Origin: Parafrankia discariae
GTDB taxonomy: Bacteria > Actinomycetota > Actinomycetes > Frankiales > Frankiaceae
Reading direction: 5' to 3'
Length of the DNA stretch: 64,000 nt
Assembly: GCF_000373365.1 (NCBI RefSeq)
Contig: NZ_KB891211.1
Span: 1-64,000 of the forward strand
The position numbers were made by a program, and so were the translations under genes. The notes beneath the pieces are model-generated. The model was not told the origin of the DNA. It searched no databases and saw nothing but the letters and a program-made list of their open reading frames with translations. The number at the start of each line of letters is the position of its first letter. Within the stretch, counting starts at the first letter, position 1. This document shows, piece after piece, positions 1-9,269 of the stretch.

Positions 1-261
1 CCGGGGACCGTTCACCGGCCCGTTCCGCCAGCGTCCACCCGTTCTTGCGGTCCAAACCGGCGACCAGCCCGGACACATACTCACTGGCCCGCCGGCGTGG
101 CTCCGCCCGACCGAACCGGCCCCCGATCCGCCCACACAGCCCGTCCAGCTCGCCAGCCCACGCCTCCACCACCACAACGCAGATCATCCACCACGACCAC
201 CAAGTGCCGTTGCAGTACTAGGCGCCGAACGGACTCGTCGGCCCCGAGCGGCCAGCCGATG

Positions 262-304
262 CCCGGTCTGGTTCACCCCTCCGACAGGGGCGAACCGGGC
301 CGGG
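262..304 (-). terminator. Hairpin terminator after the aminotransferase
   Basis: An inverted repeat lies about 30 bp beyond the stop codon of the aminotransferase gene. GGTTCACCCCT (270-280) pairs with AGGGGCGAACC (286-296) with one mismatch, and the stem extends weakly outward. There is no clear U-tract, as is usual in high-GC actinobacteria. The rest of 1-334 shows no supported gene. Confidence 0.55.
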
Positions 305-334
305 CATCCGCCGTTCCGGGTTACGGGTCGCGGG

Positions 335-1678
335 TCACCCGGTGTAGTAGCCGTCCGCGACGGTCAGGGCCTCGTCCAGGATCGACAGGCCGAGCGAGAC
401 GTCCTCGGGACTGGTCGTACACGGCGGCACCACGTGCACCCGGTTGAAATGGGTGAACGGCCACAGGCCGCTTTCCCGGCAGGCCGCCGTCACAGCCGCC
501 ATCGGCGCGGCCGCCGCACCCGCCGCGTTGAACGGCACCAGCGGCTCCCGGGTGGCCCGGTCACGAACCAGCTCGACCGCCCAGAAAACCCCGAGCCCAC
601 GCACCTCACCCACACTGGGATGCCGCTCGGCGATTTTCGCCAGCTGCGGCCCGACAACGTCGGCCCCAAGCGCACGGGCCCGAGCGAGGACGTTTTCGGA
701 TTCGAAGGCTTTTATGGACGCCACCGCCGCCGCGCAGGCAAGAAGATGCCCGGAGTAGGTCAACCCGCCGGGATAGGGCCGCCGCGCGAACAGGTCCGCG
801 ATCCGCTGGGAGATGACCACCCCGCCGAGCGGCACATAACCCGAGTTGACGCCCTTCGCGAAGCAGATCAGATCAGGTACCACATTCCAGTGGTCGATCG
901 CGAACCATTCCCCGCAGCGTCCGAAACCCGACATCACCTCGTCGGCGATCAGCAGAATCCCGTGCGCGTCACACAGCTCCCGGACACCCGCGAGATATCC
1001 GTCCGGCGGCACCAGGATCCCGTTCGTCCCGACGACCGGTTCGAGGATCACCGCGGCGATCGACGACGGCCCCTCCAGCTCGATCACCTCGGCGAGATGC
1101 GCGAGCGCCCGCTCCCCCTCCTGCACCGCGTCGGCGGCGTGGAACGACGACCGGTAGAGATAGGGCCCGAAGAAGTGCACCACCCCGGGGATGCCCGGCT
1201 CGCTCGCCCAGCGCCGCGGCTCCCCGGTCAGCGTGATCGAGCCGCCGGTCGAACCGTGATACGACCGGTAGGCGGCGAGGATCTTGTTCCGCCCGGTGGC
1301 GAGCCGGGCCAGCCGGACGGCGTTCTCCGTCGCCTCCGCGCCGCCGGTGGTGAAGAACACCTGGTCCAGGTCGCCCGGGGCGCGCTCGGCGATCAGCCGC
1401 GCCGCCTCCGAGCGCACGGCGTGGGCGTGCTGCGGCCCGACGGTGGTCAGCTCGCGGGCCTGCGCCACGACAGCCTCGACCACCGCGGGATGCTGATGGC
1501 CGATGTTGGCGTTCACCAGCTGCGAGGAGAAGTCGAGGTAGCGCTTGCCGTTCTCGTCCCAGAACCAGCTCCCCTCGGCCCCGGCCACCACGAGCGGGCG
1601 CGTCGTCTCCTGCGCCGCCCAGGAGTAGAACACGTGCTCGCGGTTCTCCGCGTGGGCCGCGCTCACCTGCGTCATCAT
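335..1678 (-). CDS. PLP-dependent class III aminotransferase
   Basis: A 447-residue fold-type I aminotransferase of the omega-aminotransferase class. It transfers an amino group from an omega-amino acid or amine to a 2-oxo acid such as pyruvate, in the cytoplasm. A TGGAEATENA segment (residues 111-120) matches the phosphate-binding part. The cofactor aspartate lies in LLIADEVMSGFGR (D246) and the Schiff-base lysine in ICFAKGV (K275). I chose the ATG at 1678 because AGGGAGA stands 5 nt upstream; the frame stays open for 32 more codons without a better ribosome site. A beta-alanine or taurine donor is possible, since a reductive pyrimidine pathway that ends in beta-alanine lies 17 kb away, but that link is only inference. 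Confidence 0.85.
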   Translation of the reverse strand: MMTQVSAAHAENREHVFYSWAAQETTRPLVVAGAEGSWFWDENGKRYLDFSSQLVNANIGHQHPAVVEAVVAQARELTTVGPQHAHAVRSEAARLIAERAPGDLDQVFFTTGGAEATENAVRLARLATGRNKILAAYRSYHGSTGGSITLTGEPRRWASEPGIPGVVHFFGPYLYRSSFHAADAVQEGERALAHLAEVIELEGPSSIAAVILEPVVGTNGILVPPDGYLAGVRELCDAHGILLIADEVMSGFGRCGEWFAIDHWNVVPDLICFAKGVNSGYVPLGGVVISQRIADLFARRPYPGGLTYSGHLLACAAAVASIKAFESENVLARARALGADVVGPQLAKIAERHPSVGEVRGLGVFWAVELVRDRATREPLVPFNAAGAAAAPMAAVTAACRESGLWPFTHFNRVHVVPPCTTSPEDVSLGLSILDEALTVADGYYTG

Positions 1679-1872
1679 CGTCTCCCTGTCTGCGGACCGA
1701 CCCGGCTCGCGGCGGCCGTCCCCCGTGCCAGCTGTCACGCAGTATTTCCCGCCACCAGTCCGATCTCCCGCCACCAGCCCGGCCCTACCCAGCGTCCCCG
1801 CGCCGCCCTGCCTGCCCCTGCCCGTCTGGACCGCTCGCGGCGGGCGAGCGCGGTTCCCTCTACCGGAGTGTC

Positions 1873-3066
1873 ATGATCCCCGAACCTGACGCGGTACCCA
1901 GCCCGACCACCACGGCATCCGGCGGCCCGCTGCGGGTCGTCATCGCGCCCGACTCCTTCAAGGGCTCGCTCTCAGCAACGGAGGCCGCGGCTGCGCTGGC
2001 CCGAGGCTGGCGCGCGGTCCGGCCGGACGACGTCATACTCACGATCCCGATCGCCGACGGCGGCGAGGGCACACTCGACGTGTTCAGCTCGGCCGTCCCG
2101 GAAGCCGTCCGGAACACACTGGACGTCACCGGCCCCGACGGCCGGCCGGCGACCGCCGGATGGCTCGCGCTGCCCGGCGGGACAGCCGTGGTCGAGCTGG
2201 CCCAGGCGAGCGGCCTTCCCCTCATGGCGGAGCTGGACCCACTGAAGGCCCAGACCGTCGGGCTCGGCGAGACCATCGCCGCCGCCCTCGACGCGGGCAG
2301 CCGCCGCATCCTCGTGGCACTCGGCGGCTCCGCGTCCACGGACGGCGGGACCGGACTGCTGACCGCCCTCGGCGCCCGCTTCCTCGACTCCGCCGGCCGA
2401 CCGTTGCCTCCTGGCGGCGGCAGCCTCCGCTCGCTGGCCACCGTGGATCTGACCGGCCTGCGCGCCGCCCCACCCGACGGCGTGCACTGCCTGGTGGACG
2501 TCGACGCGCCCCTACTGGGGCCGACCGGAGCCGCGGCGGTGTTCGGTCCGCAGAAAGGCGCCGGGCGTGCGGAGATCACTCTCCTCGACGCGGGCCTGGC
2601 CCGGCTGGTCGAGTGCATGGAGCAGGCGGGCGCAGCCGCGGGCCTCGCCGCATCGCCCGGCGCCGGGGCGGCGGGCGGCACCGCCTACGGGCTCGCGGCG
2701 GCCCTGGGCGCCACGCTGGTGCCCGGCGCGATCACCATCGCCGAGCATGCCGGGCTGCGGGCGGCCCTCGCCGGCGCGGACCTGCTGATCACCGGCGAAG
2801 GCCGCTTCGACCAGACGTCCCTGGCAGGGAAGGTGGTCGGCGCGGTGGCGGCGCTGGCAGCCGGGGCCGGGCTGCCCCTGGTGGTGGTCGCCGGCCAGAT
2901 CGCCGCCGACCCGCCGGCAGGCGGGCACACCCTCGCCCTCACCGACCTCGCCGGCGGGAGGGCCACGGCGCTGGCGCAACCCGTCCACTGGCTGGAGGAA
3001 GCGGGTCTTCTTCTCGCTCGGCGTAACTCGGATGGCGTGGCAAGAGCGGCCATCCGGCGGCCGTAG
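1873..3066 (+). CDS. glxK: Glycerate kinase (GlxK/GarK family)
   Basis: A 397-residue glycerate 2-kinase-family protein that phosphorylates D-glycerate with ATP, feeding glyoxylate or serine-derived carbon into glycolysis. The N-terminal IAPDSFKGSLSA motif and the IPIADGGEGT motif (about residues 60-70) are family signatures. LVALGGSASTDGGTG follows near residue 150, and LLITGEGRFDQTSLAGK near 310 marks the C-terminal substrate region. Length fits the family, with about 15 extra N-terminal residues. GGAG lies about 7 nt before the ATG. It is divergent from the aminotransferase and not obviously part of the peptide locus that follows. Confidence 0.92.
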   Translation: MIPEPDAVPSPTTTASGGPLRVVIAPDSFKGSLSATEAAAALARGWRAVRPDDVILTIPIADGGEGTLDVFSSAVPEAVRNTLDVTGPDGRPATAGWLALPGGTAVVELAQASGLPLMAELDPLKAQTVGLGETIAAALDAGSRRILVALGGSASTDGGTGLLTALGARFLDSAGRPLPPGGGSLRSLATVDLTGLRAAPPDGVHCLVDVDAPLLGPTGAAAVFGPQKGAGRAEITLLDAGLARLVECMEQAGAAAGLAASPGAGAAGGTAYGLAAALGATLVPGAITIAEHAGLRAALAGADLLITGEGRFDQTSLAGKVVGAVAALAAGAGLPLVVVAGQIAADPPAGGHTLALTDLAGGRATALAQPVHWLEEAGLLLARRNSDGVARAAIRRP

Positions 3067-3162
3067 GCTTCGTTCTGGCGCAGGGGACCCCCGGACCAGG
3101 CGCGGTATCCACGTGGCGGTATCTACGTGATTCGAGCCGGAACGGACGGAAGCGAGCAAGAC

Positions 3163-3336
3163 ATGGGCGACGGACCGATCGAGATCGAGTCGGCACTGCC
3201 CGACCTCCACGATCTTGATCTAGACGCTCTCGACAGCCTCGAGATCCCAGCCCTCACCCGCGCCACCGAACGACTCCGGAAGGAGGCGGCCGGTCCGGAC
3301 AAGTCCTTGGCCGGGTTCTCCTCGAGCGCCCAGTAG
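3163..3336 (+). CDS. fxsA: FxsA-like RiPP precursor peptide (short form)
   Basis: A 57-residue peptide matching the FxSxx-COOH precursor type: an acidic leader with a PDL segment (residues 13-15), helical middle, and the C-terminal end LAGFSSSAQ. Family members are substrates for a radical SAM enzyme (FxsB) that forms a cyclophane between an aromatic side chain and a nearby residue; here F52 and S54 are the expected pair. The phenylalanine is sixth from the end, one residue further than the canonical motif. I chose the ATG at 3163 because it gives the usual length; a GTG at 3127 is in frame. It stands alone, convergent with the large TPR gene and 6 kb from fxsB. Assignment rests on motif and locus. 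Confidence 0.75.
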   Translation: MGDGPIEIESALPDLHDLDLDALDSLEIPALTRATERLRKEAAGPDKSLAGFSSSAQ

Positions 3337-3433
3337 TCTCGCGCGACGAGGGCCGGTGCGCGCCGGTGACGGCCCGGCCCGCCGCGGGGGTCGCGACCGC
3401 CCGTCCCGGTACTCCACGATGCGGGGCGGATGC

Positions 3434-6400
3434 TCACGACGGTGGAGGATCGATGTCCAGGTCGACCCGTCGGCCCCGCCGCAACGCCTCGACGATGGGA
3501 TGCTCCGCGCCCAGGCTCTCCCCGAGCTGACGGAGCAGTCCAGACCGCTGGGCCCGCGCGTTCTCCGCATCCCCGCTTTGCTGCTCGTCCGTCGCCAGGT
3601 TCACGGCGGCGATCATCGCCACCGGATGGTCCTCCCCCAACTTGGCCTGCAGGACGTTCCACGCCTCCTGGTCGAGTGCGCGGGCAGCGGCTATCCGCCC
3701 GGCATCAGCGTGGCAGTTCGCCACGTTCATCGAACAGAAGATCGTGTAGGGGTGGGTGGCGGAGAGCGACGATCGCAGGCCGTCCAGCGTCTGCTGGCCC
3801 AGCGCCTCGGCGGCGATGTGGTCGCCGCCCTGGCGCGTGGCTATGACCAGGCTGTTGGCGGCGGCCAGCGTGTAGATGTTCCGGTCGCCCAGTCGGGACC
3901 GGGCCCGCCGGTGGGTCTCGTTCGCGAGCCTTCGCGCGGCGGCGATCTCGCCCACCTGCAGAAGAACACCGACCAGACAGGTCGCGACGGCGAGCGCCTC
4001 GGGCTGCCCGGGATCGGCGTGGGCGCGGAACCTCTCGTGGGCATCCTGCGCGACCTCCCGAGCACGGCCCGGATGCCCGGCCCAGCGGAGCGAGACGGCG
4101 TAGTTCGTCATTGTCCGCAGCCGGTCCAGGTGGTCGTCGCCCAGCGCCTGGCGAGACCATTCGAGCGCGCTTTCGAGGAGGGCCAGTGAGGCCGGGTACC
4201 TCCCGTTCTCCCGAAGGTCCCGGGCATAGCCCTCCAGGTACAGGAGCGCCGGGACGTCGTAGTCCCCCATGAGCCTGCGATGGCGCTCGTAGACCTCCTC
4301 GCTCATCTCGAGCGCCAGCTTGAAATCACCCAGGAAGCGCAGCGAGACGGCAAGGTTGTTCGCGGCGTCGAGCGTCTCCGCGTTGTCGAGCCCGGCTGTC
4401 TCCCGGTAACCGGCGTAGGTGGCCTCGTCGAGCAGCCAGGCCGCCTCGTAATCACCGACACCACGGTAGTCACCGCCCAGTGCCATCGCGGCCCGCAGGC
4501 TGAGCGGATGGTTGGGACCGAGTAGGGGGACCAGGCGCTCACGCGCGCGAAGATCAAGCTCCCGGGCCTGTTCGGCGTCGCCGAGTGCCCGGTGACTGTC
4601 CGCCAGGTCCAAGGCGAGCTCCAGCGTGCGCTCGTCGTCGTCCCCGAAACGCTCCCGCCACAGGATGAGCGTCCTGCCGGCGAGGTCTCGGCAACCACTG
4701 TGGTCTCGTTGCATGTACAGACATCGCACCTGGTTACGGATGAGGCGGGAGACATCCTCGCCGCGGGCGGTGGGCGCCCGGGTGGGTTCCAGGTGCGGGC
4801 GGATCAGCGCGTAGCGCCGCCAGTTGTCGGGATCGTCCGGGTTCCCCGGATCAGCGGCCGCGAGGATCGCGTACACCCGGGCCCGGATGCCGGCTCGTTC
4901 CGTGGGGGTCAGCTCGTCGCGGATCGCGGTCTGCACGAGGCGGTGCATCATCAGGCTTCGGTCGGTGGAGTTCACCCGGGCGAGCGCGTGCTCGCTGATC
5001 TGCCGTACGGCCTCGGCCAGCGTGAGGTCGTCCCGCAGCGTCTGGTCCGTGACGTCGGCGAGAACGGCCAGGCCGTCCCCGGCGAACAGCTCGAGGCTGA
5101 TCGGTTCCGGCCCGAAGAAGGCGCAGAGCTGCGCGAGCCGGGCTGACATGGGAGCCCGGGAACGCAGCCGCTCCATCGACAGCAGCCAGGTCATGGCGAC
5201 CGGCCGCGGGTAGGTCGGGACCTCGCCCTCCAGGAGCAGCGGGCCCGGGCTGCTCTCGAGCAGCTGCAGGTAACGCTCCGCCGGCATCCCGGTCTCCGCA
5301 TGCCAGGCACCGGCGTGCTCGAGCGCGAGCGGGAGGTCCCCCAGCGCCTCGGCGAGCCGGGTCGCGACCTCGGTCGTCAACGCCGGGGAGCTCCGCTGCA
5401 GCAGCTCGACGCTCTCGTCCCGGTGGAAGACGTCGATCTCCACCGGGGACTGTCGACCGCGCCAGCGCTGGTTACGGGACGTGACGAGCACATGTCCGGA
5501 GCCGTTCGGAATCAGCGGGACGATCTCGTCCGGGGTGTCCGCGTTGTCGAACACGAGGAGCCAGCGCCGGTACGGCACCCCCTTGCGCAGGGCGTCGACC
5601 AGGCTGTCCACCGGGTCCCGCCCCTGCCGGACGGGCAGGCCGAGGGTGTGGGCGAGGCGGGTCATGTCACTGCGCGCCAGCGCCGCCTGATCGCAGCCGA
5701 TCCAGCAGACGAGGTCGTAGGTCGCGCCGAAGCGGAAGACGTACTCGGCGGCGACCTGCGTCTTGCCCACGCCGGCGAGCCCCTGCAGGACCAGAGTGTG
5801 GGCCGCTGGCCTGTCGCCACCCATGAACCGGTCCCGCAGGTCCATCAGCAGCGCGTCCCGGCCGACGAACATCGGGTTCCGCGCGGGCACCCCCTCCCAG
5901 ATCCCGGGAGGGGAGCCGGGATAGCGGACACCGGCGGCGTCCGCCGGCCACGTGCGGGTGCTGACCGCCAGGCGGGACGGCCGGCCGGCCGCGGCCACCA
6001 GGGCTCGCCGGGCCGACGCCTCGGCAAGCCCGACGAGGTCCGCATGGTCACGCGTGGCGCCCTCCGGCGGGAGGCGGACCTCCTCGACCCGGACCGGGAC
6101 GAGGAGGCGCTGGGCCCCGTCCGGATCGAAGCTCAGGGTCCGCCGCCACCGTTCCATCGCCTCGGTCGAACGGAGGTAGGCGGCCGACACGATCGCCACC
6201 AGGCGCCGGACCGGCTCCAGCTCCAGCTCCGCGTGGTCGGACCACGCGGCCCCGGGCTGACCGACCTGTTCGAGGATCACCTGGAACCCGGCCGTCTCGA
6301 GCTCGGCGGCGACCCATTCCGCCCAGGGGCGGTCGGTCGACGCATGGCTGACGACCATGTCGGTCGGGATCGACACTCTGGAGCGCTCGAAAACCGCGAG

Positions 6401-7369
6401 AGTGCTCCGGCGCCGGGACTCGTCCTGCGGGGGAAGCGCGGCGACCACGCCGTCCGTCAGGTAGGACGCCAGTCGCTCGTACGCGGCCAGCAGGGTGCCC
6501 TCCTGGAGCGGCCGGTCCCCGAAGACGGCGAGGATCTCCTCGTACGCGTAATAGGGCTTGTAGGGGATCTCGACGTCACCCCAGTAACGCTCCTTTCTCC
6601 GCTCGTCGAAGCCACGCAGGTACGGATCGAATGCCACCCGGGCGACATCACGGCCGAGCTCGAGTTTCCGCTGCTCGCCATCCTCGACCCGCATCGGGAC
6701 CGGCAGCTGCAGAATCTCGCGCCCCTCCTTGTGGGCCGCGATGGAGCGGGAGACGGCGACCGCCCCCTCAATGCTCTGCGTACTGAGGGTGAAGCAGTTG
6801 ACCACGATGTCGGGCAACTGGACGGTGCAGATCCCGGCCGTGTCACTCAGCCCGGTGCGGCTGTCGATCAGGATCCACTCGTAGGAGGAACGCATGTCGT
6901 GGCGAAGCGCGTCGACGAAGTCCCCGCCGCCCTTGTCCGCGTAGAAGGCGTTCCAGTCGAACGTGCCGACCCGCTGGGCGTAGGCGGCGTCATGCCGACC
7001 GGAACAGACGAAGTCCACAGTTCCGCCATCGGGAAAAGGCCAGTTCAGCGACGCCGCGTACGGCGTGATCGCGGTCGACCGGCTGAACCAGCCGTCGTCG
7101 TCAGGACCCTGCGGCGACATGACCGTCACCGTGAACTCCCAGATCATATCCATGATCCCGGGGGTCGACCGAAGATCGGGATCGTGGAGGAAGGGGTGGA
7201 AGTAACGATGGAGGCCGGGAGCCTCCAGGTCCCAGTCCACCACCAGCACCCGACAGCCGCTGCTCGCCAGTAGCCAGGCTGTGTTGGCGAGCGCCATGGA
7301 CCGGCCGGTGCCACCCTTGTAGGAGTAGAAGGTGACGACGGTTCCGAACTCCGCACGAGACACCGACAT
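3434..7369 (-). CDS. FxSxx-COOH system MinD-like/TIR/NB-ARC/TPR protein
   Basis: A 1311-residue multi-domain protein. Residues 1-320 are a ParA/MinD-type ATPase with a deviant P-loop (KGGTGRS, 18-24) and VDWDLEAPG. About 335-460 is a TIR-like domain beginning MVVSHASTDRPWAEW. About 495-760 is an NB-ARC/STAND ATPase with P-loop GLAGVGKT and the sensor segment LLVFDNAD. From about 880 to the end there are tetratricopeptide repeats, many with the kinesin-light-chain-like LGxxHP pattern. The tail ends RVDLDIDPPPS. STAND proteins with TPR sensors act as ligand-triggered switches; TIR domains bind or cleave NAD-type nucleotides. It begins 4 bp after the fxsC stop, so the two are one operon. Role in peptide sensing, export or immunity is unknown. 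Confidence 0.85.
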   Translation of the reverse strand: MSVSRAEFGTVVTFYSYKGGTGRSMALANTAWLLASSGCRVLVVDWDLEAPGLHRYFHPFLHDPDLRSTPGIMDMIWEFTVTVMSPQGPDDDGWFSRSTAITPYAASLNWPFPDGGTVDFVCSGRHDAAYAQRVGTFDWNAFYADKGGGDFVDALRHDMRSSYEWILIDSRTGLSDTAGICTVQLPDIVVNCFTLSTQSIEGAVAVSRSIAAHKEGREILQLPVPMRVEDGEQRKLELGRDVARVAFDPYLRGFDERRKERYWGDVEIPYKPYYAYEEILAVFGDRPLQEGTLLAAYERLASYLTDGVVAALPPQDESRRRSTLAVFERSRVSIPTDMVVSHASTDRPWAEWVAAELETAGFQVILEQVGQPGAAWSDHAELELEPVRRLVAIVSAAYLRSTEAMERWRRTLSFDPDGAQRLLVPVRVEEVRLPPEGATRDHADLVGLAEASARRALVAAAGRPSRLAVSTRTWPADAAGVRYPGSPPGIWEGVPARNPMFVGRDALLMDLRDRFMGGDRPAAHTLVLQGLAGVGKTQVAAEYVFRFGATYDLVCWIGCDQAALARSDMTRLAHTLGLPVRQGRDPVDSLVDALRKGVPYRRWLLVFDNADTPDEIVPLIPNGSGHVLVTSRNQRWRGRQSPVEIDVFHRDESVELLQRSSPALTTEVATRLAEALGDLPLALEHAGAWHAETGMPAERYLQLLESSPGPLLLEGEVPTYPRPVAMTWLLSMERLRSRAPMSARLAQLCAFFGPEPISLELFAGDGLAVLADVTDQTLRDDLTLAEAVRQISEHALARVNSTDRSLMMHRLVQTAIRDELTPTERAGIRARVYAILAAADPGNPDDPDNWRRYALIRPHLEPTRAPTARGEDVSRLIRNQVRCLYMQRDHSGCRDLAGRTLILWRERFGDDDERTLELALDLADSHRALGDAEQARELDLRARERLVPLLGPNHPLSLRAAMALGGDYRGVGDYEAAWLLDEATYAGYRETAGLDNAETLDAANNLAVSLRFLGDFKLALEMSEEVYERHRRLMGDYDVPALLYLEGYARDLRENGRYPASLALLESALEWSRQALGDDHLDRLRTMTNYAVSLRWAGHPGRAREVAQDAHERFRAHADPGQPEALAVATCLVGVLLQVGEIAAARRLANETHRRARSRLGDRNIYTLAAANSLVIATRQGGDHIAAEALGQQTLDGLRSSLSATHPYTIFCSMNVANCHADAGRIAAARALDQEAWNVLQAKLGEDHPVAMIAAVNLATDEQQSGDAENARAQRSGLLRQLGESLGAEHPIVEALRRGRRVDLDIDPPPS

Positions 7370-7372
7370 CGC

Positions 7373-8782
7373 CTAAGGGCCGTTGAGTCGGGGAAATTGG
7401 CGGGGATTGTCCCCGGTCCGCCGCAGGGCCCGCCGATACTCGAAGATCCGAGCCTGCGACTCGACGATTATCTGGACCAGGGCCAGGTCGAACTCCTCGC
7501 AGGAGTGGACATCCATGCGGAACAGCTTGTCCCGGCGGACGAAGTTGTTCCGCAGCGCGGTCGCCAGCACCTCGGTGAGATGCTCGGAGTTGGCATGGGT
7601 CTCCAGGTCGTGCGGGTTCGCCGGCACCAGGACGCCCGAGGTCGGCTCGTTGCGAACGTCGTAGGTGGTCAGCGCGCGGCGCACGTACTCCAGTTTCGCC
7701 GCCCACATGTCCACGATGAGGATCACGATCTCGTTGCGGACACTTGACCGCTCCAGCAGGTCGGAGACGCCGTGGTCCAGCGGAACGATGTTCGAGACAA
7801 GTCCCTGCCTGGCGGCAACCATCTGGGCGATCACACACACCCGGTCGTGGGCACGTGGCTTGTACGGCGTCCACTCCTCGAAGGTCTCGCCGTAGCAGTC
7901 GAGGTGACGGCGCAACGCCGCGATCTCCTCGGCCGAGGTCGAGGCGAACACGAAGGTCACACGGCCAGGCCCACCTACAGCGGCCCGAGGCCGATCCGGG
8001 AGCGGGCGGGGCGGTTCCGGTGACGCCGGCGGGTCCGGTAACACCGGCCCACCAGGCTCCTCGTCTCCCCCGGAGACGTCCCCGGGGGAGACGGACTGCG
8101 GAGGGTCGGGAACGACCCGAGGCGGCATGCCGGGCGGCCCATCGTCCTGATCCGGCATCGACGGTGGTCGGGCGAGTATGCGGAATGGGTCGGGAACCTC
8201 GTGCAGCAGCGGGATCTCGGACTCCGGGGCCAACGGCGAGTCCTCAGCGAGTTGGACGATCCGAACCGCTAAAGTCAGCACGAACTCCTGGTACTCGTCA
8301 TGATTGCGCTTGAGCTGCATGAGGTACCGCAACCCGAAGTGCGTATAGGTCTCCCCCAACTCGTTGTGATCGTACTGCAACCGGGCAAGCGGCTCCGGCG
8401 GATCGCGTAACGGCGTCCAGATCACAGGAAGCAGCGCCGCCGGACAGGCCTGGCCCGACGCGGCGGCGGAGTGCAATCGCCCCTCGAACATCCCCCATTC
8501 CCGGCGGCAGTACTCGCTCGCGAAGAACGAGGGTGAGCACATCGCGACGAAGGTCCTGCACCGGCACAGTGCCGCGCCGAGTTCCGTCGACCAGGCCTCC
8601 CCCGGCTGGATGCTGCGCTGGTCGAGGAAGCCGACGGTGCCCGGGTCCGGATGCCCCACCCGGCGGCGCACCTCGGCCCTCAGATCATGGAAAAACCGCT
8701 CGAGCAGCGGGTCGTCACGGCTGTCCGCCCGGGCATAGCTGAAAAAAAAGTACAGCGGCCGCACGCTCCAGGTTTCAGGCAT
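7373..8782 (-). CDS. fxsC: TIR-like protein FxsC
   Basis: A protein of about 469 residues in the FxsC family, which accompanies FxSxx-COOH precursor peptides. The N-terminal TIR-like domain (residues 8-130) starts RPLYFFFSYARAD and contains YCRREWGMFEG, with E95 at the position of the catalytic glutamate of NADase TIR domains. A Pro/Gly-rich linker (about 190-240) leads to a second alpha/beta domain with FVFASTSAEE and WTPYKP. The ATG at 8782 puts the TIR strand 8 residues in; in-frame upstream starts at 8857 and 8890 have no better ribosome site. It is first in an operon with the MinD/TIR/NB-ARC/TPR gene. Whether it has NADase activity cannot be told from sequence. Confidence 0.82.
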   Translation of the reverse strand: MPETWSVRPLYFFFSYARADSRDDPLLERFFHDLRAEVRRRVGHPDPGTVGFLDQRSIQPGEAWSTELGAALCRCRTFVAMCSPSFFASEYCRREWGMFEGRLHSAAASGQACPAALLPVIWTPLRDPPEPLARLQYDHNELGETYTHFGLRYLMQLKRNHDEYQEFVLTLAVRIVQLAEDSPLAPESEIPLLHEVPDPFRILARPPSMPDQDDGPPGMPPRVVPDPPQSVSPGDVSGGDEEPGGPVLPDPPASPEPPRPLPDRPRAAVGGPGRVTFVFASTSAEEIAALRRHLDCYGETFEEWTPYKPRAHDRVCVIAQMVAARQGLVSNIVPLDHGVSDLLERSSVRNEIVILIVDMWAAKLEYVRRALTTYDVRNEPTSGVLVPANPHDLETHANSEHLTEVLATALRNNFVRRDKLFRMDVHSCEEFDLALVQIIVESQARIFEYRRALRRTGDNPRQFPRLNGP

Positions 8783-9269
8783 GCCGGCCGGCGTCTGCCG
8801 ATGCAGGCACCTGCGCTCGGGTGCCCCGGCAAAACGCCGCGCGGTCGTCTTCCGCATGAGTCTGCCCGTGGGCGAGCCTGAGCCCGACACCTTCCCCCGA
8901 CACCGAGTGGCCCCTCTCCCGCGGCCCGGCGTGGCCGCGCCGCGTAGGCCGGCTCAAGTAGGGTGCACTCGGCCGGATCCATCCTCCCGACGGGCGAGAA
9001 CAGATTCTACGTCGTCTCGCGGGTACGCACCGGCCGCGGATTGCTGATCGACACCGTTACGGAAGACGCAGCCCACCATGACCGGGAGCGAGCCTTCCCC
9101 GAAGCACAGCATCGACAGGTTACGAAACCAGCAAAGGACGGGATCGCTTCCGTCATCCACAGGCCCGGGGAAGCGACCGCGGAAACGGCGGACTTCAACA
9201 GGAGCGAAGCACCTGCGCGCGGCACCGGCTAGATTAGAGGACCGGGGACGGCCGAGGAGGACACACCTG
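8783..9269 (+). promoter_or_regulatory. Divergent intergenic region between fxsC and fxsA2/fxsB
   Basis: This 487-bp gap separates the fxsC operon (leftward) from the fxsA2-fxsB-HEXXH operon (rightward) and must hold both promoters. TAGATT at 9230-9235 is a plausible -10 element for the rightward operon, about 35 bp before the fxsA2 start; I see no convincing -35. An 89-codon frame (8963-9232) has no recognisable motif and is not called as a gene. Confidence 0.35.

Noticed and set aside
434..1876. 480-codon plus-strand open frame opposite the aminotransferase
   Set aside because: Antisense shadow in high-GC DNA; the product is Arg/Pro-rich without family motifs, whereas the minus strand has a full aminotransferase.
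5300..7273. 657-codon plus-strand frame opposite the MinD/TIR/NB-ARC/TPR gene
   Set aside because: Shadow frame; no recognisable domain and atypical composition.
8963..9232. 89-codon frame upstream of fxsA2
   Set aside because: No motif, no clear ribosome site and it lies where the promoter must be.
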